A stretch of 10,655 bases of DNA from Aliarcobacter sp. (lineage in GTDB: Bacteria > Campylobacterota > Campylobacteria > Campylobacterales > Arcobacteraceae). The stretch is from assembly GCA_017996075.1 (NCBI GenBank), contig JAGOHQ010000020.1, positions 1 to 10,655 on the forward strand, written 5' to 3'. A model generated the notes under the pieces. That model made no database searches. It saw only the letters and a list, made by a program, of their open reading frames with translations, and was not told the origin of the DNA. Of this stretch, positions 1 through 6,519 are shown in pieces (position 1 is the stretch's first letter; every line of letters begins with the position of its first letter). Made by a program: the position numbers and the translations under genes.

Positions 1-1115
1 ATGATGTTATAGCTATTGTTTCTGCTATGAGCGGTGAAACAAACAAGTTAATAGAATATGCTGAATATTATACAAAAACTCCTGATTTAAAAGAGATGGA
101 TATGCTTTTAAGTTCAGGTGAGAGAGTAACTTCAGCCCTTTTATCTATTGCTTTAAATAGTATTGGCTACAAAGCTATATCTATGACAGGAAGAGAAGCT
201 GGAATTATGACAACAGATACTCACACAAAAGCAAAAATAGAAAAAATAGATACACAAAAGATGAAAAATGCTTTAAGTGAGGGAAATATTATTATAGTTG
301 CTGGATTTCAAGGAGTTACACTTGATGGTTCAAGAGTTACGACTTTAGGTCGAGGTGGAAGTGATTTATCTGCTGTTGCAATTGCTGGTGCTATAAAAGC
401 TGATGTTTGTGAAATTTATACTGATGTTGATGGTATTTATACAACAGATCCTAGAATTGAGCCAAAAGCTAAAAAGCTAGAGAAAATATCTTATGATGAG
501 ATGTTGGAACTTGCAAGTCTTGGTGCAAAAGTATTACAAAACAGATCAGTTGAAATGGCAAAAAAATTAAATGTAAATCTAGTATCAAGAAGTAGTTTTA
601 CACCCGATGTAGAGGGAACTTTAATAACTAATGAAGAGGAAATTATGGAAAAACCAATAGTAAGTGGAATAGCTTTAGATAAAAACCAAGTAAGAGTTGG
701 AATGTATGGTGTTGTTGATAAACCAGGTGTTGCAAGTGCAATTTTTACAGCTCTTGCTGATGCAAATATCAATGTTGATATGATTGTTCAAACAAGAGGA
801 CTTGATGGGACAACAGATTTAGATTTTACAATTCCTACAACAGATTTAGAGATTTGTAAAAAAGTTATGGAACAATTTAGACCTCAAGCAAAAAATATAG
901 ATTATAATGAGGCAATTTGTAAAGTTTCTATTGTTGGTGTTGGAATGAAATCAAATACTGGAGTTGCTTCAAAAGCATTTACAGCTATGGCAAATGAGAA
1001 TATTAATATTAGAATTATCTCTACAAGTGAGATTAAAATATCTATGATTATTGATGAAAAATATGCAGAGTTAGCCGTAAGAGCTTTACACGATGCATAC
1101 GAGTTGGACAAATAG
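1..1115 (+). CDS. lysC: Aspartate kinase (5' end outside window)
   Basis: Aspartokinase phosphorylates aspartate, the first committed step toward lysine/diaminopimelate, threonine and methionine; cytosolic. The frame is open from position 3 and reads DVIAIVSAMSGETNKL, so the ATG at 27 is internal and the true start lies upstream; roughly 30-35 residues carrying the family's KFGGTSVG motif are missing. Counting from the Met at 27, the kinase domain shows SSGERVTSALLS, GRGGSDLSAVAIA and YTDVDGIYTTDPR, the usual substrate and ATP contacts. Two C-terminal ACT regulatory domains follow, with KPGVASAIF and the end motif IISTSEIKIS, typical of lysine/threonine feedback-sensitive enzymes. It is the first visible gene of a compact run; hobA starts 23 bases before its stop. 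Family assignment is secure; the effector specificity cannot be read from the sequence. Confidence 0.96.
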   Translation, partial: DVIAIVSAMSGETNKLIEYAEYYTKTPDLKEMDMLLSSGERVTSALLSIALNSIGYKAISMTGREAGIMTTDTHTKAKIEKIDTQKMKNALSEGNIIIVAGFQGVTLDGSRVTTLGRGGSDLSAVAIAGAIKADVCEIYTDVDGIYTTDPRIEPKAKKLEKISYDEMLELASLGAKVLQNRSVEMAKKLNVNLVSRSSFTPDVEGTLITNEEEIMEKPIVSGIALDKNQVRVGMYGVVDKPGVASAIFTALADANINVDMIVQTRGLDGTTDLDFTIPTTDLEICKKVMEQFRPQAKNIDYNEAICKVSIVGVGMKSNTGVASKAFTAMANENINIRIISTSEIKISMIIDEKYAELAVRALHDAYELDK

Positions 1116-1668
1116 TTTGCAAGAGTTTTTAAATTGGACAGTTGATACAATCAGGGAAGATAAGCTTTTATCTCCTTGGTTGGAAGAAAAAAAGTTTGAA
1201 TGGGCACCATTAGTATCAAAAAATATTACAAATATTTTAGATAAAAGTTACTCTATCTTGATTATTACAGATAAAGAGAGAGAATGGTTCTTAAACTATA
1301 TTTTATCTAACATAAACTCTTCAAAACTAAATAGACCTTTTTTACCATTTTATGATTTTAGTTCATTTTATAAAAATCTTGATCAAATAAAATCAGAGGA
1401 TGATATTTCAAATATTAAAGATATGCTAAAAATATCTTTTCCAAACGGATACTGTTTTTGGTATATTGGAAAAAGTCAAGATAATAGATCTACTCTTGCA
1501 AAAATCACAAAAAGCTCTTTTTTATGGATTTTTGATGAGGAGAGACAAGGTTCTATAAACTTAAAATCAAATGATGATGGACTTGATATGAAGCTTCTTC
1601 AAATGTTTAGATTATATAACAAAACAATAAGTGCAGCACTTTTTGCAAATATTAATGTAGAGAGCTAA
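1093..1668 (+). CDS. hobA: HobA, DnaA-associated replication initiation factor
   Basis: HobA binds domain I of DnaA and promotes assembly of the initiator on oriC in Helicobacter and relatives; it is a structural counterpart of E. coli DiaA (SIS-like fold). The 191-residue product is close to the roughly 180 residues of H. pylori HobA. Visible segments are LNWTVDTIREDKLLSPWLEE near the N terminus, ILIITDKEREWFLNYIL (about 55-71), RPFLPFYDF (81-89) and CFWYIGKSQDNRS (121-133). Placement between lysC and holB matches the H. pylori order HP1229-HP1232. The ATG at 1093 lies inside lysC and has only a weak TAAGAG upstream; a TTG at 1117, just after the lysC stop, would give MQEFLNWTV and is a reasonable alternative start. 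Identification rests on recalled family features plus synteny. Confidence 0.85.
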   Translation: MHTSWTNSLQEFLNWTVDTIREDKLLSPWLEEKKFEWAPLVSKNITNILDKSYSILIITDKEREWFLNYILSNINSSKLNRPFLPFYDFSSFYKNLDQIKSEDDISNIKDMLKISFPNGYCFWYIGKSQDNRSTLAKITKSSFLWIFDEERQGSINLKSNDDGLDMKLLQMFRLYNKTISAALFANINVES

Positions 1669-1670
1669 TC

Positions 1671-2294
1671 TTGGAGATAGTTAAAAACTCCTCAATTTTT
1701 ATTGTAAATAGCATTGAAGATAGTTTAAGCAAAATTCTAGCTGTTTATCCAATTCATCAAACTAGAGTTATTAAAAATGAAGAGAAAGATGAGTTCCAAA
1801 TAGAACAAGCAAATAAAACTCTAAAAGAGGCATATATTGCATCAAATGAGACAAAATATCTATTTTTGTGTGGTGCTACATTTAGAGTTGAAGCACAAAA
1901 TGCTCTTTTAAAAATTTTAGAAGAACCGCCAAAGAATATAGTTTTTATTCTTTTAGTCTCTTCTAAAAATTCCTTACTTCCTACAATTTATTCAAGATTA
2001 CCATATAAAAATCTTAAAAAAGTTGTGGAAAAAGATAATATTGAACTAAATATAAAAAAATTAGATTTAAAAGATATATACACTTTTATAAAAAACAGTC
2101 AAAAAATTACAAAAGATGAAGCTATAAATATTGTTGAAACTATCTTAATAAAAGCAAATAAAGAAAATGTCAAACTTAACCAAAAAGAGTTGGATATATT
2201 TTTTAAATCTATAAAACTTTTGGAACTAAACTCAAAACCAACTACGGTTTTAACTTATCTTCTTCTATCTATTTTAGAAAAAGAGTCAAAATGA
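1671..2294 (+). CDS. holB: DNA polymerase III delta' subunit (HolB-like), minimal form
   Basis: Delta' is the stator of the clamp-loader complex that places the sliding clamp on DNA. The product has 207 residues, much shorter than E. coli HolB (334). The key block is FRVEAQNALLKILEEPPKN (71-89), followed by SLLPTIYSRL (101-110), matching the family's sensor region. Where the usual family motif is SRC, this protein has SRL. No Walker A motif and no zinc-binding cysteine cluster are present (the only cysteine is C67), so it is probably not an ATPase; E. coli delta' is also non-hydrolysing but keeps a zinc module. The start is TTG, two bases after the hobA stop, with a weak AGAG upstream; no nearby ATG precedes the conserved region. 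Its stop overlaps the folP start as ATGA, implying translational coupling. Confidence 0.85.
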   Translation: MEIVKNSSIFIVNSIEDSLSKILAVYPIHQTRVIKNEEKDEFQIEQANKTLKEAYIASNETKYLFLCGATFRVEAQNALLKILEEPPKNIVFILLVSSKNSLLPTIYSRLPYKNLKKVVEKDNIELNIKKLDLKDIYTFIKNSQKITKDEAINIVETILIKANKENVKLNQKELDIFFKSIKLLELNSKPTTVLTYLLLSILEKESK

Positions 2295-3430
2295 AACTAT
2301 ATAAACTATCTTTAAATGAGACAAAAACATTTTTAAGCACTCTAAAATGTGATAAAAGTGGTGTTGCTATTATGTCAAAAAAAGCAAAAATTCATACACT
2401 TTTTATAAAAGATTTACATGTAGGTGCTGCAAATATATTAAAGCAAGATGCTTTATCTATTGGTGCTGATTTAGCTGTTCCAGAAGGTGTAATAATAGCA
2501 AAAGACAAGTTTGTTAATGCCCTACTTATAGGAACTACAAAACATTTTGAAATTCTAAGTAGAAAAGAGTTATCACAACCTTTTGGACTTAAAGAGTTAG
2601 CAAAGAGTTTAAAAGATTTTGTAAAAGAGCAAAAATTTTCTACAAAAATAATGGGTGTTTTAAATGCAAATGAAGACTCTTTTTTTAAAAATAGTAGATT
2701 TGATAACTCAAGTGCTTCACAAAGAATAGAACAAATGATAGAAGATGGTGCAAATATTATAGATATTGGTGCTGTTTCAAGTAGGCCTGGAAGTTTACCA
2801 ATAAGTTGTGAAGAAGAGCTTGAAAGAGTAAAAAATATAGCCCATACAATATATAAAAATAGATATTTTGAAAAAGTTGATTTCTCTATTGACTCTTTTT
2901 CTCCAAAAGTTATAGATTTTGTTTTAAATCATGGTTTTAAAATAGTTAATGATATAACAGGTTTGCAAAATGATGAAGTTTGTAAGATAGCTTCAAAATA
3001 CAAAGCTCAAGTTGTAATAATGCATATGCAAAAAGATCAAACAACTATGCAAAATAATCCTTTTTATGAAGATATTATGGTTGAAATTGATGATTTCTTT
3101 AAAGAAAGAATCCAAAAGGCTAAAAGTTTTGGCATAGATGATATTGTCTTAGATGTTGGAATTGGTTTTGGAAAAACATTGGAGCATAATCTACTTTTAC
3201 TTAAGAATTTAGAACATTTTAAGCATTTTGGATATGAACTTCTAATTGGAGCTAGTAGAAAATCTATGATAAATATGATTACTCCAAGTGAGATTGAAAA
3301 TAGGCTTCCAGGAACTTTGGCTATACATCTTGAATCTTTAAGATATGGTGCTAGCATTATAAGATGTCATGATGTAAAAGAGCATTTTCAAGCAATTAAA
3401 GTTTTTGAAGCTATAGAAAATATCAATTAA
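2291..3430 (+). CDS. folP: Dihydropteroate synthase with N-terminal extension
   Basis: DHPS condenses p-aminobenzoate with dihydropterin pyrophosphate in folate synthesis and is the sulfonamide target. The TIM-barrel domain begins near residue 119 and is complete: IMGVLNANEDSF (120-131), IDIGAVSSRPG (157-167), FSIDSFSP (198-205), IVNDITG (218-224), VVIMHM (241-246), LDVGIGFGKT (287-296), IGASRKS (319-325) and CHDVKEH (359-365). The N-terminal ~115 residues have no counterpart in the ~280-residue E. coli enzyme; a similar extension is usual in Campylobacterota, and its role is unknown to me. The first loop reads NANEDSF where most enzymes have NVTPDSF. The ATG overlaps the holB stop (ATGA). 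The stop lies 3 bases from that of the convergent nrdG. Confidence 0.95.
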   Translation: MKLYKLSLNETKTFLSTLKCDKSGVAIMSKKAKIHTLFIKDLHVGAANILKQDALSIGADLAVPEGVIIAKDKFVNALLIGTTKHFEILSRKELSQPFGLKELAKSLKDFVKEQKFSTKIMGVLNANEDSFFKNSRFDNSSASQRIEQMIEDGANIIDIGAVSSRPGSLPISCEEELERVKNIAHTIYKNRYFEKVDFSIDSFSPKVIDFVLNHGFKIVNDITGLQNDEVCKIASKYKAQVVIMHMQKDQTTMQNNPFYEDIMVEIDDFFKERIQKAKSFGIDDIVLDVGIGFGKTLEHNLLLLKNLEHFKHFGYELLIGASRKSMINMITPSEIENRLPGTLAIHLESLRYGASIIRCHDVKEHFQAIKVFEAIENIN

Positions 3431-3439
3431 GAGTTAATT
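3425..3439. repeat. Short AT-only palindrome spanning convergent stop codons
   Basis: AATTAA-GAG-TTAATT is a perfect 6-bp inverted repeat containing the folP stop (TAA, 3428-3430) and the nrdG stop (TTA on the plus strand, 3434-3436). The stem is A/T only and no U-run follows, so it is not a convincing intrinsic terminator. Transcripts of the two operons therefore probably overlap at their 3' ends. Confidence 0.3.
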
Positions 3440-4138
3440 TCTAAATTCTATTTTTAATAAATCATCTCTTATTTTATCTTTTTCTAAAATCTTTTTTTGA
3501 GTAATATTTCCAATATTTGTAGAAGTTTGTAAAAAATTCTGTATGTAATAAATACCATTATATCCTAAACGATAAAGTTTCTCTATAATTTTATTTATAT
3601 CTTCAAAGTCCAATAAATCAGCATTTACAGTAGTTCTTACTTCAAAATTAAAATTTATACTTAAAAGATGTTTTATTGTACTTATCATACTTTCATAACT
3701 ATTTTTTTGAGTTACAATTTTAAACTTTTCTTTTGGAGATTTAAAATCTAAAGATATAAAATCTATAAGGTTTTTTGATATTAAATCTTTTATAATTTTG
3801 GTATTTATTCCATTTGTATCTAGTTTTATTTTAAATCCTAGTTTTTTAACTTCTTTACAAAAAGGTTCTAAATTGTGCATAGTAGCTTCTCCACCACTTA
3901 AAACAACCGCACTTAAAAGCCCAACTCTAGATTTTAAAAAATCTAAAATATCATTATGAGAATAATATCCTTGTTTGGAAAAAACTATATTATCATTGTA
4001 ACAATAGCTACATAGCAAGTTACAAGAAATATGCCAGACTATACAAGATATTTCATCTTGGTAGTCTGTTGTTGTAAATTTTGTAAAACTATAAACAATC
4101 TTTTTGTTCAATAAATTTAACTCTTTGTTTATGTTCAC
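3434..4138 (-). CDS. nrdG: Anaerobic ribonucleotide reductase activase (radical SAM)
   Basis: NrdG uses S-adenosylmethionine and a [4Fe-4S] cluster to abstract a hydrogen from the glycyl-radical glycine of class III ribonucleotide reductase. The cluster motif CxxxCxxC is C39-NLL-C43-SY-C46, preceded by ISCIVWHIS and followed by YNDN, as in PflA-like NrdG proteins. VVLSGGEATMHN (78-89) is the SAM-binding GGE segment, and KLDTNGINT and FISLDFKSP follow later strands of the radical SAM barrel. At 234 residues it is of the longer PflA-like type rather than the ~155-residue E. coli NrdG. The start is GTG, with AGGA at 4149-4146 seven bases upstream; an in-frame TAG at 4150-4148 excludes any earlier start. 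The gene begins 50 bases inside the small glycyl-radical ORF, whose product is its presumed substrate. Confidence 0.92.
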   Translation of the reverse strand: MNINKELNLLNKKIVYSFTKFTTTDYQDEISCIVWHISCNLLCSYCYNDNIVFSKQGYYSHNDILDFLKSRVGLLSAVVLSGGEATMHNLEPFCKEVKKLGFKIKLDTNGINTKIIKDLISKNLIDFISLDFKSPKEKFKIVTQKNSYESMISTIKHLLSINFNFEVRTTVNADLLDFEDINKIIEKLYRLGYNGIYYIQNFLQTSTNIGNITQKKILEKDKIRDDLLKIEFRN

Positions 4139-4253
4139 CTTTTTTTCCTATATTAAAACTTTCAACTGGTCTATGATAACCCATAACCCTAGTATATACT
4201 ATACATTTAGTTCTTTTTTCTATATTTTTCTCAAGCAATTTTATTTTTTCCAT
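4089..4253 (-). CDS. Separate glycyl-radical domain of class III ribonucleotide reductase (54 aa)
   Basis: This 54-codon ORF starts at ATG 4253-4251 and ends at TAG 4091-4089. Its product carries TRVMGYHRPV (21-30) and SFNIGKKGEHKQR (32-44), matching the C-terminal glycyl-radical signature of NrdD proteins (RVxGYxxPV, then FNxGKxxExxxR); the radical glycine would be G25, codon GGT at 4181-4179. It overlaps the nrdD end by 23 bases in the +1 frame and the nrdG start by 50 bases. AAGGAA at 4266-4261 sits seven bases before the ATG, arguing for translation in its own right. The upstream 705-residue NrdD lacks this motif. I infer a detached subunit that docks on NrdD and is activated by NrdG, comparable in concept to YfiD/GrcA supplying a spare glycyl domain to pyruvate formate-lyase. 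A frameshift-fused product or a sequencing indel is the alternative. Confidence 0.85.
   Translation of the reverse strand: MEKIKLLEKNIEKRTKCIVYTRVMGYHRPVESFNIGKKGEHKQRVKFIEQKDCL
4146..4149 (-). promoter_or_regulatory. Ribosome binding site fixing the nrdG GTG start
   Basis: On the minus strand AGGA is followed by seven bases and then GTG at 4138-4136. It lies within the small glycyl-radical ORF, so nrdG translation is likely coupled to ribosomes finishing that ORF. Confidence 0.6.
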
Positions 4254-6348
4254 CTTCTAATTCCTTTTTTAAAATTTCATCATCACATTTTGGACAATAC
4301 TCATATTCTCCAACTAAATATCCATGAACAGGACAAACTGAAAAAAGTGGAGTAATTGTAATATATGGCAATCTAAAGTTTGAAATTACATTTTTTACCA
4401 TCTTTTTACAAGCTTCACTGCTTGATATTTTCTCTTTCATATACAAGTGTAAAACCGTTCCACCAGTATATTTGCACTGTAAATCATCTTGTAATGTAAG
4501 CGCTTCAAAAGGATCATCTGTAAAATCAACTGGTAGCTGAGATGAGTTTGTATAATAAATATTCTTCCCAAAACCTGCTTGAATAATATCTTTGTATCTT
4601 TTTATATCCTCTTTTGCAAATCTATAAGTTGTTCCTTCAGCTGGTGTTGCTTCAAGATTATATAAATTTCCAGTTCTTTCTTGATATTCAAGCATCTTAG
4701 CTCTCATAAAATCTAATAACTCCATAGTAAACTCTATACCTTTTTCATTTGATAAATCTATAGTTTCATTAGTAAAAAAGTTTTTTAACATTTCATTTAT
4801 ACCATTTACTCCAATAGTTGAAAAGTGGTTGTTAAAGTGTGGTAAATATCTTTTTGTATAAGGATAAAGACCTCTATCATACATCTCTTTTACAAAAATC
4901 CTCTTTCTTTCTAAACTATCTTTTGCTAAATCCATAAGCTCTTCAACTCTTGAATATAGTCCTTTTATATCATTTTTATATAAATATCCAAGCCTTGCCA
5001 TATTTATTGTAACAACTCCAATACTTCCAGTCATTTCAGCACTTCCAAAAAGTCCTCCACCTCGTTTTAAAAGCTCTCTTAAGTCAAGTTGAAGTCTGCA
5101 ACACATACTTCTTACATGTCCTGGTTTATATGCCTCTTCATTTGGTATTTTATTTCCAGATTTATCTTTTTTGTATTGGCTTCCTATAAAATTTTGAAAA
5201 TAGCTACTTCCTATTTTTGCTGTATTTTCAAATAAAATATCTGTATTTTCTCCATCCCAGTCAAAATCTTCAGTTATATTTACAGTTGGAATCGGAAAAG
5301 TAAATGGCTGACCTGTTTTATCCCCTTGTGTCATAATCTCGTAGTAAGCTTTGTTTATTTGATTCATCTCTTTTTGAAAATGTTTATATGTAAGCTCTTC
5401 AAAAGTTGAAACTCCCCTATTTTTTGCCTCTTTTAAAAGCTCATCATCTTTTAAATCTTTAAATAGATGCTCTTGATTTCGTGTTGGTATTTGATCTTTT
5501 AAATCACTAGGAACCGTCCAATCGATAGTTATATTTGTAAATGGACTTTGTCCCCATCGTGCAGGAACATTTAAGTTATAAACAAAGCTTCTTATAGCTT
5601 TTTTTATCTCTTTGAATTCAAGTTTATCTTTAAAAACATAAGGTGCTAAATATGTATCAAAAGAGCTAAAAGCTTGAGCTCCTGCCCACTCACTTTGAAG
5701 TATTCCTAAAAAATTTGCCATCTGTCCCAAAGCTTCTCTAAAATGATTTGGAGCCTTACTTTCAACTCTTCCTCTAACTTCATTAAATCCCTCATCAAGT
5801 AAAACTCTCAAACTCCATCCAGCACAATAAGCACTTAAACAATCTAAATCATGAATATGAATATCAGCATTTCTATGAGCATATCCTTGCTCTTTTGTAT
5901 ATATTTTATCAAGCCAATAGTTTGCTATTAGTTTTCCAGCACTATTGTTTATAAGTCCAGCATGTGAATATCCTGTATTTGAATTTGCTTTTATTCTCCA
6001 ATCTTCACCATTTATATACTCTTGTATTGTTTGAGTCGAGTTTACATAAGTTGTATCATTCGTTAATCCTAAAATCTGCTCTCTTTGGATTTTATGAAGA
6101 TGTCTATAAAGCATAAAACTTTTCATAACATCAAAATATTCACTTTTGAAAAGCTCTTTTTCTATTAAATCTTGAATATCTTCAACAGCTTTTAGATTTT
6201 TAGATTTTATCTCAAATAAAACTGAAAAATATATTGATTTATCATAAATAGTATTTACACTTTTAAATGCTTTTTTTATAGCATCTTCAATTTTAAAAGC
6301 TTCAAATTTCTCTTTTTTACCATCTCTTTTTAAAATCTCTATTTGCAT
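4231..6348 (-). CDS. nrdD: Class III ribonucleoside-triphosphate reductase, catalytic subunit lacking the glycyl-radical motif
   Basis: NrdD reduces ribonucleotides to deoxyribonucleotides without oxygen. The 705-residue product has an N-terminal ATP-cone (about 1-90, MQIEILKRDGKKEKFEAFKI) for allosteric control and a ten-stranded barrel domain with HIHDLDCLSAYCAGWSL (164-180), VPARWGQSPFTN (261-272), SMCCRLQLDL (414-423), GSIGVVTINMARLGY (441-455) and NLEATPAEGT (564-573). The end bears a Cys/His zinc knuckle, C672-PV-H675 and C685-PK-C688. The protein stops 17 residues after C688, before the RVxGY glycyl-radical loop that normally completes the chain; that loop is in the next ORF. AAGGAA at 6358-6353 precedes the ATG by 6 bases. 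Order nrdD, glycyl ORF, nrdG suggests one anaerobic operon. Family is certain; activity alone is doubtful. Confidence 0.95.
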   Translation of the reverse strand: MQIEILKRDGKKEKFEAFKIEDAIKKAFKSVNTIYDKSIYFSVLFEIKSKNLKAVEDIQDLIEKELFKSEYFDVMKSFMLYRHLHKIQREQILGLTNDTTYVNSTQTIQEYINGEDWRIKANSNTGYSHAGLINNSAGKLIANYWLDKIYTKEQGYAHRNADIHIHDLDCLSAYCAGWSLRVLLDEGFNEVRGRVESKAPNHFREALGQMANFLGILQSEWAGAQAFSSFDTYLAPYVFKDKLEFKEIKKAIRSFVYNLNVPARWGQSPFTNITIDWTVPSDLKDQIPTRNQEHLFKDLKDDELLKEAKNRGVSTFEELTYKHFQKEMNQINKAYYEIMTQGDKTGQPFTFPIPTVNITEDFDWDGENTDILFENTAKIGSSYFQNFIGSQYKKDKSGNKIPNEEAYKPGHVRSMCCRLQLDLRELLKRGGGLFGSAEMTGSIGVVTINMARLGYLYKNDIKGLYSRVEELMDLAKDSLERKRIFVKEMYDRGLYPYTKRYLPHFNNHFSTIGVNGINEMLKNFFTNETIDLSNEKGIEFTMELLDFMRAKMLEYQERTGNLYNLEATPAEGTTYRFAKEDIKRYKDIIQAGFGKNIYYTNSSQLPVDFTDDPFEALTLQDDLQCKYTGGTVLHLYMKEKISSSEACKKMVKNVISNFRLPYITITPLFSVCPVHGYLVGEYEYCPKCDDEILKKELEDGKNKIA
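4261..4266 (-). promoter_or_regulatory. Ribosome binding site of the glycyl-radical ORF
   Basis: AAGGAA on the minus strand lies inside the end of nrdD, seven bases before the ATG at 4253. Its quality and spacing equal those of nrdD and argF, which supports independent initiation of the 54-codon ORF. Confidence 0.65.
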
Positions 6349-6394
6349 AACTTATTCCTTTTTTATAATCACTGGAAGTTTAAAAGAGTTTTTA

Positions 6395-6423
6395 TTAATA
6401 GCTGTTAAGTAAAAAAGTCACAA
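6395..6423 (-). promoter_or_regulatory. Candidate promoter of the nrdD operon
   Basis: On the minus strand TTGTGA (6423-6418), a 17-base spacer and TATTAA (6400-6395) resemble a sigma70 promoter, predicting a start near 6388 and a leader of about 40 bases. The -35 part overlaps the palindrome CAC-AAAA-GTG (6419-6428), which could bind a regulator. Each box matches consensus at only four of six positions. Confidence 0.35.
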
Positions 6424-6434
6424 AAGTGTTATTT

Positions 6435-6450
6435 TAAGCCTATTGGCTTA
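6435..6450. repeat. Perfect palindrome in the nrdD/argF divergent region
   Basis: TAAGCC-TATT-GGCTTA is a perfect 6-bp inverted repeat. It overlaps the candidate argF -35 box (TTGGCT, 6443-6448) and lies about 12 bases from the candidate nrdD -35. It does not resemble the ArgR, NrdR or FNR consensus as I know them. A transcription factor operator is the likeliest meaning; a weak hairpin followed by TTTTCTTT is the other. Confidence 0.4.
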
Positions 6451-6471
6451 TTTTCTTTAAGTGTTTATAAA
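6443..6471 (+). promoter_or_regulatory. Candidate argF promoter
   Basis: TTGGCT (6443-6448), a 17-base spacer and TATAAA (6466-6471) form a plausible sigma70 promoter with a start near 6478 and a leader of about 40 bases. The -35 box falls in the right arm of the 6435-6450 palindrome. Many Campylobacterota promoters lack a conserved -35, so the -10 is the stronger part of the call. Confidence 0.4.
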
Positions 6472-6519
6472 GAAAAATTAACTAAAATATTTGCTTTTAA
6501 TCCATATAAGGAAAATATT

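Noticed and set aside
27..29. ATG at 27 as the lysC start
   Set aside because: The frame is open upstream and reads DVIAIVSA, matching the interior of aspartokinases, so the gene enters from outside the window.
491..772. 93-codon minus-strand ORF inside lysC
   Set aside because: It is the complement of conserved aspartokinase codons with no motif or independent ribosome site.
902..1150. 82-codon minus-strand ORF across the lysC/hobA junction
   Set aside because: It is antisense to the lysC ACT domain; the hydrophobic look follows from the complement of AT-rich codons.
3064..3357. 97-codon minus-strand ORF inside folP
   Set aside because: It is antisense to the conserved DHPS barrel motifs with no recognisable family.
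3425..3439. Palindrome between folP and nrdG as a bidirectional terminator
   Set aside because: The six-pair stem is A/T only, lies on the stop codons and is not followed by a T run.
4104..4355. 83-codon plus-strand ORF opposite nrdG, the glycyl ORF and nrdD
   Set aside because: It is antisense to three well-supported minus-strand frames, is Phe-rich low-complexity and shows no recognisable motif.
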